NCBI GenBank assembly: GCA_902806095.1
Contig: CADCVF010000065.1
Span: 1 to 64,000 of the forward strand
DNA length: 64,000 bases
Direction: 5' to 3'
From: an uncultured Rubrobacteraceae bacterium
GTDB lineage: Bacteria > Actinomycetota > Rubrobacteria > Rubrobacterales > Rubrobacteraceae
The translations under genes were made by a program, and so were the position numbers. Shown here one piece after another: positions 26,972 to 35,541 of the stretch. The notes under the pieces were generated by a model. The model was not told the origin of the DNA. It ran no database searches and was given only the letters and a program-made list of their open reading frames with translations. Every line of letters begins with the position of its first letter. Position 1 is the first letter of the stretch.

Positions 26972-27708
26972 GGGCGCGCGTCTTCCCCGACTACGATGCC
27001 ATGAGCGCCGCGGCGGCTGACGTTGTAGCACAGAGTTTGGAACAACTTCCTTCCGCGGTCTTTATGCTGCCAACGGGCATCACTCCCCTAGGGATGTACA
27101 GGCGGCTCGTCGACATGCACCGCTCCGAGGGACTCACTTTCGCTGAGGCGACCTTCTTCAACCTCGACGAGTATCTGGGGCTGGCGTCGGATCACGCGGC
27201 GAGCTATCACATGTACATGAAGGAACACTTCTACGGGCTCATCGACGCCGACCCCACCAGAATCTTCGTCCCCGAAGGGACCGCTCCCGACCCCGAGGCT
27301 GAGTGCGAACGGTACGAGGCGGCCATAGCGGAGGCCGGCGGCATCGGTGTTTGCGTGCTAGGGATCGGGCGCAACGGACATATAGGGTTCAACGAGCCGG
27401 GAGCATCTTTCGACTCGCGCACCCGCGTCGTAGAGCTCTCCGAGAGCACCCGCAAGGTCAACGCCGGCGACTTCGAGGCGGACCGCGCGCCGGAACGGGC
27501 GATCACGGTCGGCATGGCGACTATCTTCGAGTCCAGGGAAGTACTGCTCCTCGCCTCAGGCACGAACAAGGCAGGGGCCGTAGCTGCGGCCATGGAGGGT
27601 GACGTCTCCGAGAGCGTGCCGGCCTCGATGCTCAGGAGCCACCCGAATGCCAGTCTGTTTCTCGACGAAGACGCCGCCTCTGACCTGGGGCGCGGCGTAG
27701 CGGGCTAG
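26968..27708 (+). CDS. nagB: Glucosamine-6-phosphate deaminase family protein
   Basis: From GTG 26968, overlapping the ptsI stop, the product is 246 aa. NagB motifs are present: FMLPTGITPLGMYRRL (sugar phosphate binding), TFFNLDEYLGL (catalytic Asp) and VLGIGRNGHIGFNEPG (His and Glu of the ring-opening pair). The NGHIGFNEPG form is that of Gram-positive-type NagB. It would convert glucosamine-6-phosphate to fructose-6-phosphate and ammonia. The ORF track start at 26851 lies inside ptsI and is not credible. Its operon with HPr and Enzyme I suggests amino-sugar use, though no NagA or EII is nearby. Confidence 0.88.
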   Translation: MRARVFPDYDAMSAAAADVVAQSLEQLPSAVFMLPTGITPLGMYRRLVDMHRSEGLTFAEATFFNLDEYLGLASDHAASYHMYMKEHFYGLIDADPTRIFVPEGTAPDPEAECERYEAAIAEAGGIGVCVLGIGRNGHIGFNEPGASFDSRTRVVELSESTRKVNAGDFEADRAPERAITVGMATIFESREVLLLASGTNKAGAVAAAMEGDVSESVPASMLRSHPNASLFLDEDAASDLGRGVAG

Positions 27709-27828
27709 ATTCTCTGCCAACGCCCGTTGACGCGGGTTGGGCGCTCCAGTAGCATCGTCTCAGGTGGTGGGTTCAAGGTAGCGAGAGGGTCGGTACGCAC
27801 ATGATCCTCTCCGGAAAAGGGGAGAGAT

Positions 27829-28863
27829 ATGAGCGCCTTCATCGACAGGATCACAGGTAGCCAGGTAGGCGGCGCCACCGAAAGATCCATACGCCTGAGC
27901 CTATCTTTCATACGCTTGGGACCCGTGATCATCCTGCTCCTCCTCGTCTTGGCCATGACCCTCCTCAGCCCCGTCTTCCTGACAGGAGCCAACATCTCCA
28001 ACGTCGTCGTCCAGACCTCGGTCCTCGCCGTGCTCGCCATAGGACAGCTCTTCGTCATACTCGTGGCCGGCATCGACCTCTCGGTCGGGTCCGTGCTCGG
28101 CCTGTCGACCGTGACAGGGGCCATTGTGTATACGGCGACCTCGGGCGCGGGCGGGCTGCTGGCCTTACTCGTCATCCTCCTGACCGGTGTGGTGTTCGGT
28201 TTCATCAACGGGTTCCTGTACGTGAAGGGCAAGATGCCCCATCCCTTTATACCGACCCTCGCCTCGTTGTACGCGGCCAGGGGTCTCGCGCTCGTGATCT
28301 CCGACGGCCGTCCCATCCCTGGTATGTCCCCGATCGTCGTCTTCCTCGGCAGCGGCTACATCGGACCCATCCCTATGCCCGTCGTCGTCGTCGCCGTGCT
28401 TGCCGCGCTCGCGATTATCGTGACGCGGCGCCTGAAGTGGGGACGCTGGGTCTACGCCGTGGGTGGCGACAAGGAGGCGGCCCGCAGGACCGGGATACCA
28501 GTAGACAGGGTACTTATCTCGGTCTTCGTCATCAGCGGCCTCATGGCAGGGTTCGCCGGCGTGCTCACGGCTGGCAGGACCGACGCCGGTTTCCCGACGG
28601 CGGGCGAGCTCTCGGAGCTTACCGCCATCGCCGCCGTGATCATCGGTGGCGCGAGCTTCTTCGGTGGCAGGGGGACGGTTATCAACGTGATCGTCGGTGC
28701 GCTCATCATCGGCGTCATCCAGAACGGCCTGAACCTCCTCAACGTCAACGTCTACTACCAGCTCGTGGCGACGGGTGTGATCGTGGTCGTGGCCGTGGAG
28801 CTCGACGTGCTGCGGCGCAGGCTCGAGCAACGCTTCCGTACACTCCAGGCCAGGGAGGCATGA
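27829..28863 (+). CDS. Sugar/inositol ABC transporter permease (RbsC-like)
   Basis: A 344-aa membrane protein with 8-10 hydrophobic segments of the RbsC/XylH/FrcC permease family: VLAIGQLFVILVAGIDLSVG (family signature), GFINGFLYVKGKMPHPFI and LTAIAAVIIGGASFFGGRGT. ATG 27829 follows GGGGAGAG. It starts a run of permease, ATPase and binding protein directly upstream of myo-inositol catabolic genes, so inositol or a related cyclitol is the likely cargo. The region before it (27709-27828) holds an imperfect GC-rich inverted repeat near 27718-27745. Confidence 0.92.
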   Translation: MSAFIDRITGSQVGGATERSIRLSLSFIRLGPVIILLLLVLAMTLLSPVFLTGANISNVVVQTSVLAVLAIGQLFVILVAGIDLSVGSVLGLSTVTGAIVYTATSGAGGLLALLVILLTGVVFGFINGFLYVKGKMPHPFIPTLASLYAARGLALVISDGRPIPGMSPIVVFLGSGYIGPIPMPVVVVAVLAALAIIVTRRLKWGRWVYAVGGDKEAARRTGIPVDRVLISVFVISGLMAGFAGVLTAGRTDAGFPTAGELSELTAIAAVIIGGASFFGGRGTVINVIVGALIIGVIQNGLNLLNVNVYYQLVATGVIVVVAVELDVLRRRLEQRFRTLQAREA

Positions 28864-28866
28864 CCC

Positions 28867-29709
28867 ATGGAGACTGAGCAGGCTCAAATGCCAAGGGATG
28901 AGAACGGGGACCCCATCCTCGAGATAAGAGACCTCACCAAGCGCTTCGGGGCGACCCTGGCCCTGAACAATGTGAGCCTCACGTTGGGACGTAACGAGGT
29001 GCTCGCGCTCCTCGGCGACAACGGGGCTGGGAAGTCCACCCTGATCAAATGCCTCAGCGGCGTTCACGAGCCCGATGAGGGGCAGATCTTCGTCGATGGC
29101 GACGAGGTCCATATCACCTCACCGATGCAGGCCCGCTCCCTCGGCGTCGAGACCGTCTACCAGGACCTCGCCCTCTTCGACAACCTCGACGTCGTCGGCA
29201 ACTTCTACGCAGGAAGGGAGCCTACGACACCTGGCTGGCTTGGGAACTGGGGCTGGGTCAAGGACAAGGACATGATCCGCGAGGCCGACGAGCTTATGAG
29301 CCGCCTCGAGATAAACCTCCCAGGGGCTGACGTGGAGACAGGCCTGATGAGCGGCGGCCAACGGCAGGCCGTCGCCAGCGCCCGTGCGATGGCCTTCGGG
29401 CGCAAGATCGTGATCCTCGATGAGCCGACCTCGGCCCTCGGGGCCCGCGAATCCCGCAACGTATTGCGCCTGATCCAGGACGCCCCTGGCCATGGGGTCT
29501 CGGTGATCGTGATCTCCCACAACCTCGAACACATCATGCAGGTGGCAGATAGGGCCGTTGTCCTCCGCCAGGGTAACGTCGTCGGAGAGGCCGAGCCCAA
29601 TCAGGAGAACCACGAACGCCTGGTCTCGATGATCGTCGGCGGCGCAGACGAGCCTGAGGTCGACGAACCGTCGGAAGCACCCGACGAGGATAGTACGAAC
29701 GATGGGTAG
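28867..29709 (+). CDS. Sugar ABC transporter ATP-binding protein (single NBD)
   Basis: A 280-aa ATPase with Walker A LLGDNGAGKSTLIKCLSG, signature MSGGQRQAVASARAM, Walker B KIVILDEPTSALG and switch His in VIVISHNLEH. It has one nucleotide-binding domain, unlike the duplicated RbsA/MglA type, resembling FrcA-type transporters in which the ATPase acts as a homodimer. The start is 3 bases after the permease stop with AGGGAGG upstream. The acidic C-terminal tail (DEPEVDEPSEAPDEDS) is a lineage feature. The end overlaps the binding-protein gene by 8 bases. Confidence 0.93.
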   Translation: METEQAQMPRDENGDPILEIRDLTKRFGATLALNNVSLTLGRNEVLALLGDNGAGKSTLIKCLSGVHEPDEGQIFVDGDEVHITSPMQARSLGVETVYQDLALFDNLDVVGNFYAGREPTTPGWLGNWGWVKDKDMIREADELMSRLEINLPGADVETGLMSGGQRQAVASARAMAFGRKIVILDEPTSALGARESRNVLRLIQDAPGHGVSVIVISHNLEHIMQVADRAVVLRQGNVVGEAEPNQENHERLVSMIVGGADEPEVDEPSEAPDEDSTNDG

Positions 29710-30682
29710 AAAGCTCGCACTGTCAGGGCCGCTCATTGTCTTCGTACTCCTGCTCGTCATGGGGTGTGGCGGGCAGTTGGCGCCATCCTATCTGACGGGG
29801 GAGATGAAAGTCGGCTACGTTCCCAAGACTTTGGATCAGGAGTTCTGGGTGACTACCGAGAAGGGGGCGAGGGCGGGAGGCAGGGTAGAGAACGCCACCG
29901 TACTCGTGCAGGCACCGACCGGGGAGCTGGCCGTAGACGAGCAGATAGCCATAGTCGAGAACCTCCTGACCCAGAACGTAGACGCGCTCGTCGTGGCGCC
30001 GTCCGACTCGATCCTGATGAAGCCCGTCCTCGAGCGGGCGAGCGAGGAGGTGCCCGTAATCCTGCTCGACACAGATATTCCGAAGTGGAAGCCGAAGGAC
30101 TCTTACATCGGAACGGACAACTTCGCGGCCGGGCTCGAAGCAGGACGCTATCTCGAGAGGCAGATGAACGGCAAAGGGAGCATCGGTCTCATAACGGGCA
30201 TCCCCGGCTCGGTCCCTGGCGACCAGCGGGAGGCCGGAATGCGCAAGGCCATAGAGAACACCGATATAAAGGTCGTCGGTGAGGTCGCCGCAGACTTCGA
30301 CAGGCTCAAGGCAGTTGGTGCGATGGAGGACCTCTTGCAGACCCACCCCAATCTGGACGCTGTTTTCGCGACCAACGACCAGATGGCTCTCGGCGCCATA
30401 GAGGCCCTGCAGACGTACCAGAGTGACGCGATCCTCGTCGGGGTCGACGGGGCGGTCGAGGCCACGCAGGCGATCATCGGTGGCGACATGGACGCCACCG
30501 TGGCCCAGAATCCATACGCGATGGGGAAGGTCGGCGTCGAGCAGGCCACAAGGGCTGCGAACGGCAAGTCTATCGACCCCAGGATCAATACAGGCATCAC
30601 GCTCGTTACCAAAAAGAACGCTCCGAGCTACCTGAAGATAAGAGAGGAGCAGCTCGGCTCGCTGCTCGGCGTCGAGGAGTGA
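29702..30682 (+). CDS. Sugar/inositol ABC transporter substrate-binding lipoprotein
   Basis: A 326-aa periplasmic-binding-protein-like fold (PBP type I, RbsB/IatA class). The lipoprotein signal VLLLVMGCGG is followed by the ligand-binding domain: VGYVPKTLDQEFWVTTEKGA, NVDALVVAPSDSILMKPVLE, DTDIPKWKPKDSYIGTDN and ATNDQMALGAIEAL. It captures the sugar outside the membrane and delivers it to the permease encoded two genes upstream. The gene overlaps the ATPase gene by 8 bases. The inositol assignment rests on the neighbouring iol genes. Confidence 0.92.
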   Translation: MGRKLALSGPLIVFVLLLVMGCGGQLAPSYLTGEMKVGYVPKTLDQEFWVTTEKGARAGGRVENATVLVQAPTGELAVDEQIAIVENLLTQNVDALVVAPSDSILMKPVLERASEEVPVILLDTDIPKWKPKDSYIGTDNFAAGLEAGRYLERQMNGKGSIGLITGIPGSVPGDQREAGMRKAIENTDIKVVGEVAADFDRLKAVGAMEDLLQTHPNLDAVFATNDQMALGAIEALQTYQSDAILVGVDGAVEATQAIIGGDMDATVAQNPYAMGKVGVEQATRAANGKSIDPRINTGITLVTKKNAPSYLKIREEQLGSLLGVEE

Positions 30683-30686
30683 AGGG

Positions 30687-31682
30687 GTGAAGGTCGGACT
30701 ACTCGGAGCCGGACGTATCGGCGCCCTCCACGCCGGTGTGCTTGCCCGCGACCCCGCCGTTGACGTGATACTCGTCGGCGACGTCGACCCGCATCGCTCG
30801 GAAGTGGTGGCGGCGGAGGTCGGAGGGGAGGCAGGCCCGATCGAAGCCGTGATGAGTTCCGGGCCGGACGCCGTCGTCATCGCCGCCTCCACCCAGGCGC
30901 ACGCGTCTCTGATCCGGGCCGCCGTCGAAGCCGGAATCCCGGCGTTCTGCGAGAAGCCGATAGCACTCGGATACGAGGAAACAGTCGAGATAGTGCGGGA
31001 GGTCGAGGCTACAGGCGCGACGCTCCAGGTCGGCTTCCAGAGACGCTTCGACGCGGGATACGCCGAAGCGCGACGCCTGGTAGAAACAGGAGCCCTCGGG
31101 ACCATCTACTCGGTAAGGCTCGCAACCCACGACCCCGACCCGCCGCCCGAGGAGTACATCCCAACCTCAGGCGGCATCTTCCGCGATCTCCACATCCACG
31201 ACTTCGATATCCTGCGCTGGCTGACTGGCGGCGAGGTTGAGGAGGTATACGCCACGGGAAGCGTCCGCAACTTCGAGTTCTTCGCCGAGCACGGCGACGT
31301 GGATACTTCTGCCGCGCTTATCAGGATGGAAGAAGGCACGGTCGCCGTGCTCACAGGGGGGCGCCACGATCCCCTCGGCTACGACGTGCGCGCCGAGCTC
31401 TTCGGCTCCAGAGATAGCATCGCCGTCGGCATGGACAGACGCACCCCACTGCGCTCCGTCGAGCCAGGCATCTCGCCCTCGGAGAAAACGGCCTACCCGA
31501 ACTTCCAGGACCGCTTCCTCGATGCTTACACAGCGGAGATGGAGCACTTCCTCGCCCTGGTCAGGGGTGAGGCCGACAACCCTTGTACGGCCATCGACGC
31601 GCTCGAGGCGCTCAGGATCGCGATGGCCGCAGACCTCTCGCTCGCCGAACACCGTCCTGTCTCGCTTTCGGAGGTCGGATGA
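30687..31682 (+). CDS. iolG: Inositol 2-dehydrogenase-like oxidoreductase (Gfo/Idh/MocA)
   Basis: A 331-aa NAD-dependent dehydrogenase. The Rossmann motif is GLLGAGRIGALHAG, the family motif CEKPIAL carries catalytic Lys90, and LHIHDFDILRWL supplies the substrate-side His/Asp. It would oxidise myo-inositol to scyllo-inosose, the first catabolic step. GTG 30687 follows the binding-protein stop by 4 bases. Its stop overlaps the IolE-like start. Of the three MocA-type genes in the window, this one is the best IolG candidate because of length and position; the symbol is moderately sure. Confidence 0.85.
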   Translation: MKVGLLGAGRIGALHAGVLARDPAVDVILVGDVDPHRSEVVAAEVGGEAGPIEAVMSSGPDAVVIAASTQAHASLIRAAVEAGIPAFCEKPIALGYEETVEIVREVEATGATLQVGFQRRFDAGYAEARRLVETGALGTIYSVRLATHDPDPPPEEYIPTSGGIFRDLHIHDFDILRWLTGGEVEEVYATGSVRNFEFFAEHGDVDTSAALIRMEEGTVAVLTGGRHDPLGYDVRAELFGSRDSIAVGMDRRTPLRSVEPGISPSEKTAYPNFQDRFLDAYTAEMEHFLALVRGEADNPCTAIDALEALRIAMAADLSLAEHRPVSLSEVG

Positions 31683-32551
31683 AGCCGGGGGTGGCAGGGG
31701 CGCCGATCTCCTGGGGCGTGTGCGAGGTGCCAGGATGGGGCTTCCAGATGGAAGCGGAGAGGGTCCTCGACGAGGCAGCCCGCCTCGGCCTGACAGCACT
31801 CGAGGCAGGGCCTGACGGCTTCTTACCAGGGGACCCGGAAGAGATGGCCGACTTACTCTCGGACCACGGGCTCGAGCTCGTCGGTGGCTTCGTTCCCGTC
31901 GTGCTACACAGTCAGGAGGCGCGTGACTCGGAGCTGGCCTCGGTAGAGAGACAAGCCAGGCTCTTCGCGGCGGCCGGCGCGGGCGTGCTGGTGATCGCCG
32001 CGGCGACTGGGGAGGAGGGCTACGAGGAGTCTAGTGGCCTGGAGGATAAAGACTGGGACGAGCTGTTCGCGACGCTTGCGATGGTCGAGGAGATCGGGGC
32101 GAGGTACGCCCTCAGAGTGGTGCTCCACCCGCACTACGGAACGGCGATCGAGGGCCCCGAACATGTGCAGCGCTTCCTCGAAGGTTGCGACACGGGACTC
32201 TGCCTCGACACGGGACATTCGATGGTCGGAGGCGGCGACCCCGTCGCACTGACGGAGTCGGCCGCAGCGAGGATTCGTCACGTCCATTTGAAGGACGTGG
32301 ATCTGGACCTCGCAAGTAGGGTAATCTCGGGCGCGCTGCCTTACGAAAAGGCGGTCAGGGATGGGCTCTACATGCCGCTGGGAGACGGCGACGTCGACGT
32401 CAGGCGCGTGCTGGACGTGCTTGACGGGGCAGGCTACGATGGGTGGTACGTGCTCGAGCAGGACATAATGCTGGCCGCCGACCCTGGCTACGGTCCGGCC
32501 GCGGAGGTAGGCAGGAGCCTCGCCTACTTGAAGGGAGTTCTCGAGACGTGA
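31679..32551 (+). CDS. iolE: Inosose dehydratase-like sugar isomerase/epimerase
   Basis: From ATG 31679 (4-base overlap with the dehydrogenase) the product is 290 aa, an AP-endonuclease-type TIM barrel. Motifs are GAPISWGVCEVPGWG at the N-terminus, typical of IolE, with VVLHPHYGTAIEG, CLDTGHSMVGGGDP and RHVHLKDVDLDLAS supplying His, Asp and Glu metal ligands. IolE dehydrates scyllo-inosose to 3D-trihydroxycyclohexanedione. The ORF track start at 31583 is inside the previous gene. It overlaps the kinase start by 4 bases (GTGA). Confidence 0.88.
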   Translation: MKPGVAGAPISWGVCEVPGWGFQMEAERVLDEAARLGLTALEAGPDGFLPGDPEEMADLLSDHGLELVGGFVPVVLHSQEARDSELASVERQARLFAAAGAGVLVIAAATGEEGYEESSGLEDKDWDELFATLAMVEEIGARYALRVVLHPHYGTAIEGPEHVQRFLEGCDTGLCLDTGHSMVGGGDPVALTESAAARIRHVHLKDVDLDLASRVISGALPYEKAVRDGLYMPLGDGDVDVRRVLDVLDGAGYDGWYVLEQDIMLAADPGYGPAAEVGRSLAYLKGVLET

Positions 32552-33489
32552 ATCCCGAGGTCATCACGATGGGTAGGGTGAGCGTGGATCTTTATCCAGA
32601 GCAGATCGGGGTGACGCTCGCCGAGGTCGAGACCTTCGCCAAGTCCCTCGGCGGCAGCGCGACGAACGTGGCTGTCGCAGCCGCCAGGCTAGGACACCCC
32701 TCCGCCCTCATCACCAAGGCCGGCGACGACGGCTTCGGCGAGTACGTCCGCTCCGCGCTGGAAGGGTTCGGTGTGGATGCCAGCTGGGTAGGTACTGACC
32801 CGGAGTTGCGGACGCCCCTGGCATTCTGTGAGATTCACCCCCCCGACGACTTCCCGATCCTGTTCTACCGTGAGCCAAGAGCCCCTGACATGAACCTGAC
32901 GGTCGAAGACCTCGACTTCGACGCGATCTCGGCCGCGCCGCTGTTCTGGATCACCGGCACGGGGCTCTCCGACGAACCGAGCCGCACCGCTACCCTCGCG
33001 GCCCTCGAGCACAGGCCGTCGGGCATCACGGTCTTCGACCTCGACTACAGGCCAACGCTCTGGAAATCGGAAGAAGAGGCGGCCCACTGCTACAGAGAGG
33101 CCCTGCGCCACGCCACAGTCGCCGTGGGCAACCAGTCCGAGGTCGAGGTTGCCGTTGGCACGGAAGATCCCTTCGAGGCCTCAGAGGCACTGCTGGATCT
33201 CGGCCTAGACCTCGCGATCGTCAAACGGGGACCGGAAGGCGTGCTCGCCCGCACGAAAGAAGGAGTAGCAGAAGCCCCACCCATACAGGTAGAGATCGTC
33301 AACGGGCTCGGCGCGGGTGACGCTTTCGGAGGGGCGCTCTGCCACTCGCTGCTCTCGGGGTGGGACGCCGAGAGGACCATCCGCTACGCCAACGCAGCAG
33401 GAGCGATCGTCGCCTCGCGCCTGGCGTGCGCCGACGACATGCCAACCCGCGAAGAGGTGGAACGACTCCTGGAGAAGTCAGATGTCTGA
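32548..33489 (+). CDS. iolC: 5-dehydro-2-deoxygluconokinase-like PfkB kinase
   Basis: From GTG 32548 the product is 313 aa of the PfkB/ribokinase family: ITMGRVSVDLYPEQIGVTLA and FAKSLGGSATNVAVAAARLG (substrate site), then NGLGAGDAFGGALCHSLLSG with catalytic Asp in the GAGDAF anion-hole motif. The early motif and context match IolC, which phosphorylates 5-dehydro-2-deoxygluconate. In many bacteria IolC is fused to an aldolase-like domain; here only the kinase is present. It overlaps the IolE-like gene by 4 bases and is followed by an intergenic repeat before iolD. Confidence 0.88.
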   Translation: MNPEVITMGRVSVDLYPEQIGVTLAEVETFAKSLGGSATNVAVAAARLGHPSALITKAGDDGFGEYVRSALEGFGVDASWVGTDPELRTPLAFCEIHPPDDFPILFYREPRAPDMNLTVEDLDFDAISAAPLFWITGTGLSDEPSRTATLAALEHRPSGITVFDLDYRPTLWKSEEEAAHCYREALRHATVAVGNQSEVEVAVGTEDPFEASEALLDLGLDLAIVKRGPEGVLARTKEGVAEAPPIQVEIVNGLGAGDAFGGALCHSLLSGWDAERTIRYANAAGAIVASRLACADDMPTREEVERLLEKSDV

Positions 33490-33511
33490 GAGTCATTCCC
33501 GCCTTCTATCC

Positions 33512-33571
33512 CGTCATTCCCGCGAAAGCGGGAATCCACTGCGGCAGGCGATTAGCACCTCCAACCAGTCC
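33512..33571. repeat. Intergenic hairpin repeat (GAAA tetraloop family)
   Basis: CGTCATTCCCGCGAAAGCGG, then GAATCCACTGCGGCAG and CACCTCCAACC. The core TTCCCGC-GAAA-GCGGGAA (33517-33534) is a perfect 7-bp stem with a GNRA loop. A partial copy (GAGTCATTCCCGCC) begins at 33490. It sits between iolC and iolD. Confidence 0.8.
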
Positions 33572-33612
33572 AACGGACTATGTACTACAGGTCTTCGAAC
33601 GGGGGTGATCTC

Positions 33613-35493
33613 TTGTCCACGGTAAAGTTGACTGCGGCCCAGGCGCTGGTGCGTTTCTTGACGCAACAGTACGTCGAGCGAGACGGATCGGAGCGACGCT
33701 TCTTCGCTGGTTGCTTCGGGATCTTCGGGCACGGTAACGTCGCCGGTGTCGGCCAGGCGCTCCAGCAATACGCGGAAGGCCTCCCTTACTACCAGGCCCG
33801 CAACGAGCAGGCGATGGTTCACACCGCCTCAGCCTACGCCCGCCAGAAAAACCGCCTGGAAGCCTTCGCCTGCACGACCTCAATAGGGCCTGGCGCCACC
33901 AACATGGTTACGGGTGCCGCCCTCGCCACAATAAACCGCCTGCCCGTTCTGCTCCTGCCTGGCGATGTCTTCGCCTCGCGCGGACCCGACCCCGTTCTGC
34001 AGCAGCTCGAAACCCCCAACGACGGGACCCTCTCGGTCAATGACTGTTTCAGGCCGGTCTCGCGGTACTGGGACAGGATAGCGCGGCCCGAACAGGTAAT
34101 CCCCGCGGCACTCGCCGCGATGCGCGTGCTCACAAACCAGGCCGAGACGGGGGCCGTCACCCTCGCACTCCCGCAGGATGTACAGACTGAGGCCTTCGAC
34201 TATCCGGAAGAGTTCTTCGAGAAGCGGATCTGGCACGTAGGGCGCCCTCTGCCCGATACCGGCGCGATGGACCGTGCGGTCGCCATGATCCGGGCCTCGC
34301 GCCGGCCCATGATCGTGGCCGGTGGTGGCGTCATCTACTCGGAGGCGACCGAGGCGCTTCGGCGGCTATGCGAACGTACGGGCATCCCCGTCGGCGAGAC
34401 GCAGGCGGGGAAGGGTTCCATGCCTTACGACCACCCATGCTCCCTGGGAGCCATCGGCGCAACAGGCACCTTCGCGGCGAACCGCGCCGCCCGAGAGGCG
34501 GACCTCGTAATCGGCCTCGGCACCCGCTGGTCCGACTTCACTACGGCCTCCAAAACAGCGTTCCAGAACCCCGAAGCGCGCTTCGTCAACATAAACATCG
34601 CCGACTTCGACGCCAACAAGCACTCGGGAGAGGCCCTCGTCGGTGACGCCCGTGCCACGCTCGATGCGTTGGACGATGCTCTCGGCGGCCACGAAGTGGA
34701 GCAAGGCTACAGGGAGCAGAACGCCAGCGGGTCGCAGGAGTGGGACGGGGAGGTTGGTCGGCTGTACGCCCTGGAACACGGGCCGCTGCCGGCCCAGAGC
34801 GAGGTCATAGGGGCGGTAAACTCGTTCTCGGAGCCCCAGGACGTCGTCGTCTGCGCGGCTGGCTCTATGCCGGGGGATCTGCACAAGCTCTGGAGGACCC
34901 GAAACCCGAAGGGCTACCATGTGGAGTACGGCTATTCGTGCATGGGGTATGAGATCTCCGGCGGCCTCGGCGTGAAGATGGCGGCACCCGAACGCGAGGT
35001 CTACGTAATGTGCGGCGACGGTTCCTACCTGATGATGAACTCCGAGATCGTTACCTCGATCCAGGAGCGCTATAAGCTCACCATAGTGCTCGTCGACAAC
35101 TCCGGGTTCTCATCCATCGGGGCGCTCTCGCGCTCCGTCGGCTCGGATGGCTTCGGCACCCACTACCGCTACCGCAAGGAAGGTTCTATCGGCCTCGACT
35201 CGGAGGAGGCGCCAGGCGACGTCCTGCCCGTCGACCTCCCCAAAGGCGCAGAGAGCCTCGGCGCGCATGTGATCCGGACCGAGAACATCGAAGACCTGAA
35301 AAAAGCGCTCGCAGATGCCAAAGTCGTGGACAGGACGGTGGTAATCTACATCCCTGTCGACCGCTACGAGGGCGTCCCCGATTACGATTCCTTCTGGGAT
35401 GTGCCCGTCTCCGAAGTCTCCGAGATGGAGTCCGTGATCTCGGCCCGCAAGGAGTACGCGGAGAACAAGAAGGAAGAACGCAGATACCTGTGA
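33613..35493 (+). CDS. iolD: 3D-(3,5/4)-trihydroxycyclohexane-1,2-dione acylhydrolase (ThDP enzyme)
   Basis: About 626 aa of the acetolactate-synthase-like ThDP family. The N-terminal pyrimidine-binding half has FGIFGHGNVAGVGQALQQ, EQAMVHTASAYA (catalytic Glu region) and CTTSIGPGATNMVTGA. The C-terminal pyrophosphate half has VMCGDGSYLMMNSEI (GDG...N motif). It matches IolD, which hydrolyses the diketone ring to 5-deoxy-glucuronate. I prefer TTG 33613, preceded by GGGGGTGAT, over ATG 33580, which adds 11 unlikely residues next to the repeat. Confidence 0.92.
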   Translation: MSTVKLTAAQALVRFLTQQYVERDGSERRFFAGCFGIFGHGNVAGVGQALQQYAEGLPYYQARNEQAMVHTASAYARQKNRLEAFACTTSIGPGATNMVTGAALATINRLPVLLLPGDVFASRGPDPVLQQLETPNDGTLSVNDCFRPVSRYWDRIARPEQVIPAALAAMRVLTNQAETGAVTLALPQDVQTEAFDYPEEFFEKRIWHVGRPLPDTGAMDRAVAMIRASRRPMIVAGGGVIYSEATEALRRLCERTGIPVGETQAGKGSMPYDHPCSLGAIGATGTFAANRAAREADLVIGLGTRWSDFTTASKTAFQNPEARFVNINIADFDANKHSGEALVGDARATLDALDDALGGHEVEQGYREQNASGSQEWDGEVGRLYALEHGPLPAQSEVIGAVNSFSEPQDVVVCAAGSMPGDLHKLWRTRNPKGYHVEYGYSCMGYEISGGLGVKMAAPEREVYVMCGDGSYLMMNSEIVTSIQERYKLTIVLVDNSGFSSIGALSRSVGSDGFGTHYRYRKEGSIGLDSEEAPGDVLPVDLPKGAESLGAHVIRTENIEDLKKALADAKVVDRTVVIYIPVDRYEGVPDYDSFWDVPVSEVSEMESVISARKEYAENKKEERRYL

Positions 35494-35500
35494 AGGAGGT

Positions 35501-35527
35501 TTCAGGCATCAGGTGTCAGGCTTCGGG
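35501..35527 (+). repeat. Short intergenic repeat word GGCATCAGGTRTCAGGC
   Basis: TTCAGGCATCAGGTGTCAGG then CTTCGGG lies between iolD and iolB. The same word, inverted, ends at the start codon of the enoyl-CoA hydratase gene (55074-55092), and part of it occurs at 54971-54982. Confidence 0.5.
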
Positions 35528-35541
35528 AAACGGTTGAGGGC

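Noticed and set aside
27716-27750. Terminator between nagB and the ABC permease
   Set aside because: The inverted repeat is imperfect and lacks a following T-run, so I kept it only as a note in the permease entry.
29723-31105. 460-aa minus-strand ORF
   Set aside because: It lies opposite two clearly coding genes (binding protein and IolG), has low-complexity Arg/Ala composition and no recognisable motif. Such shadows are expected in GC-rich DNA.
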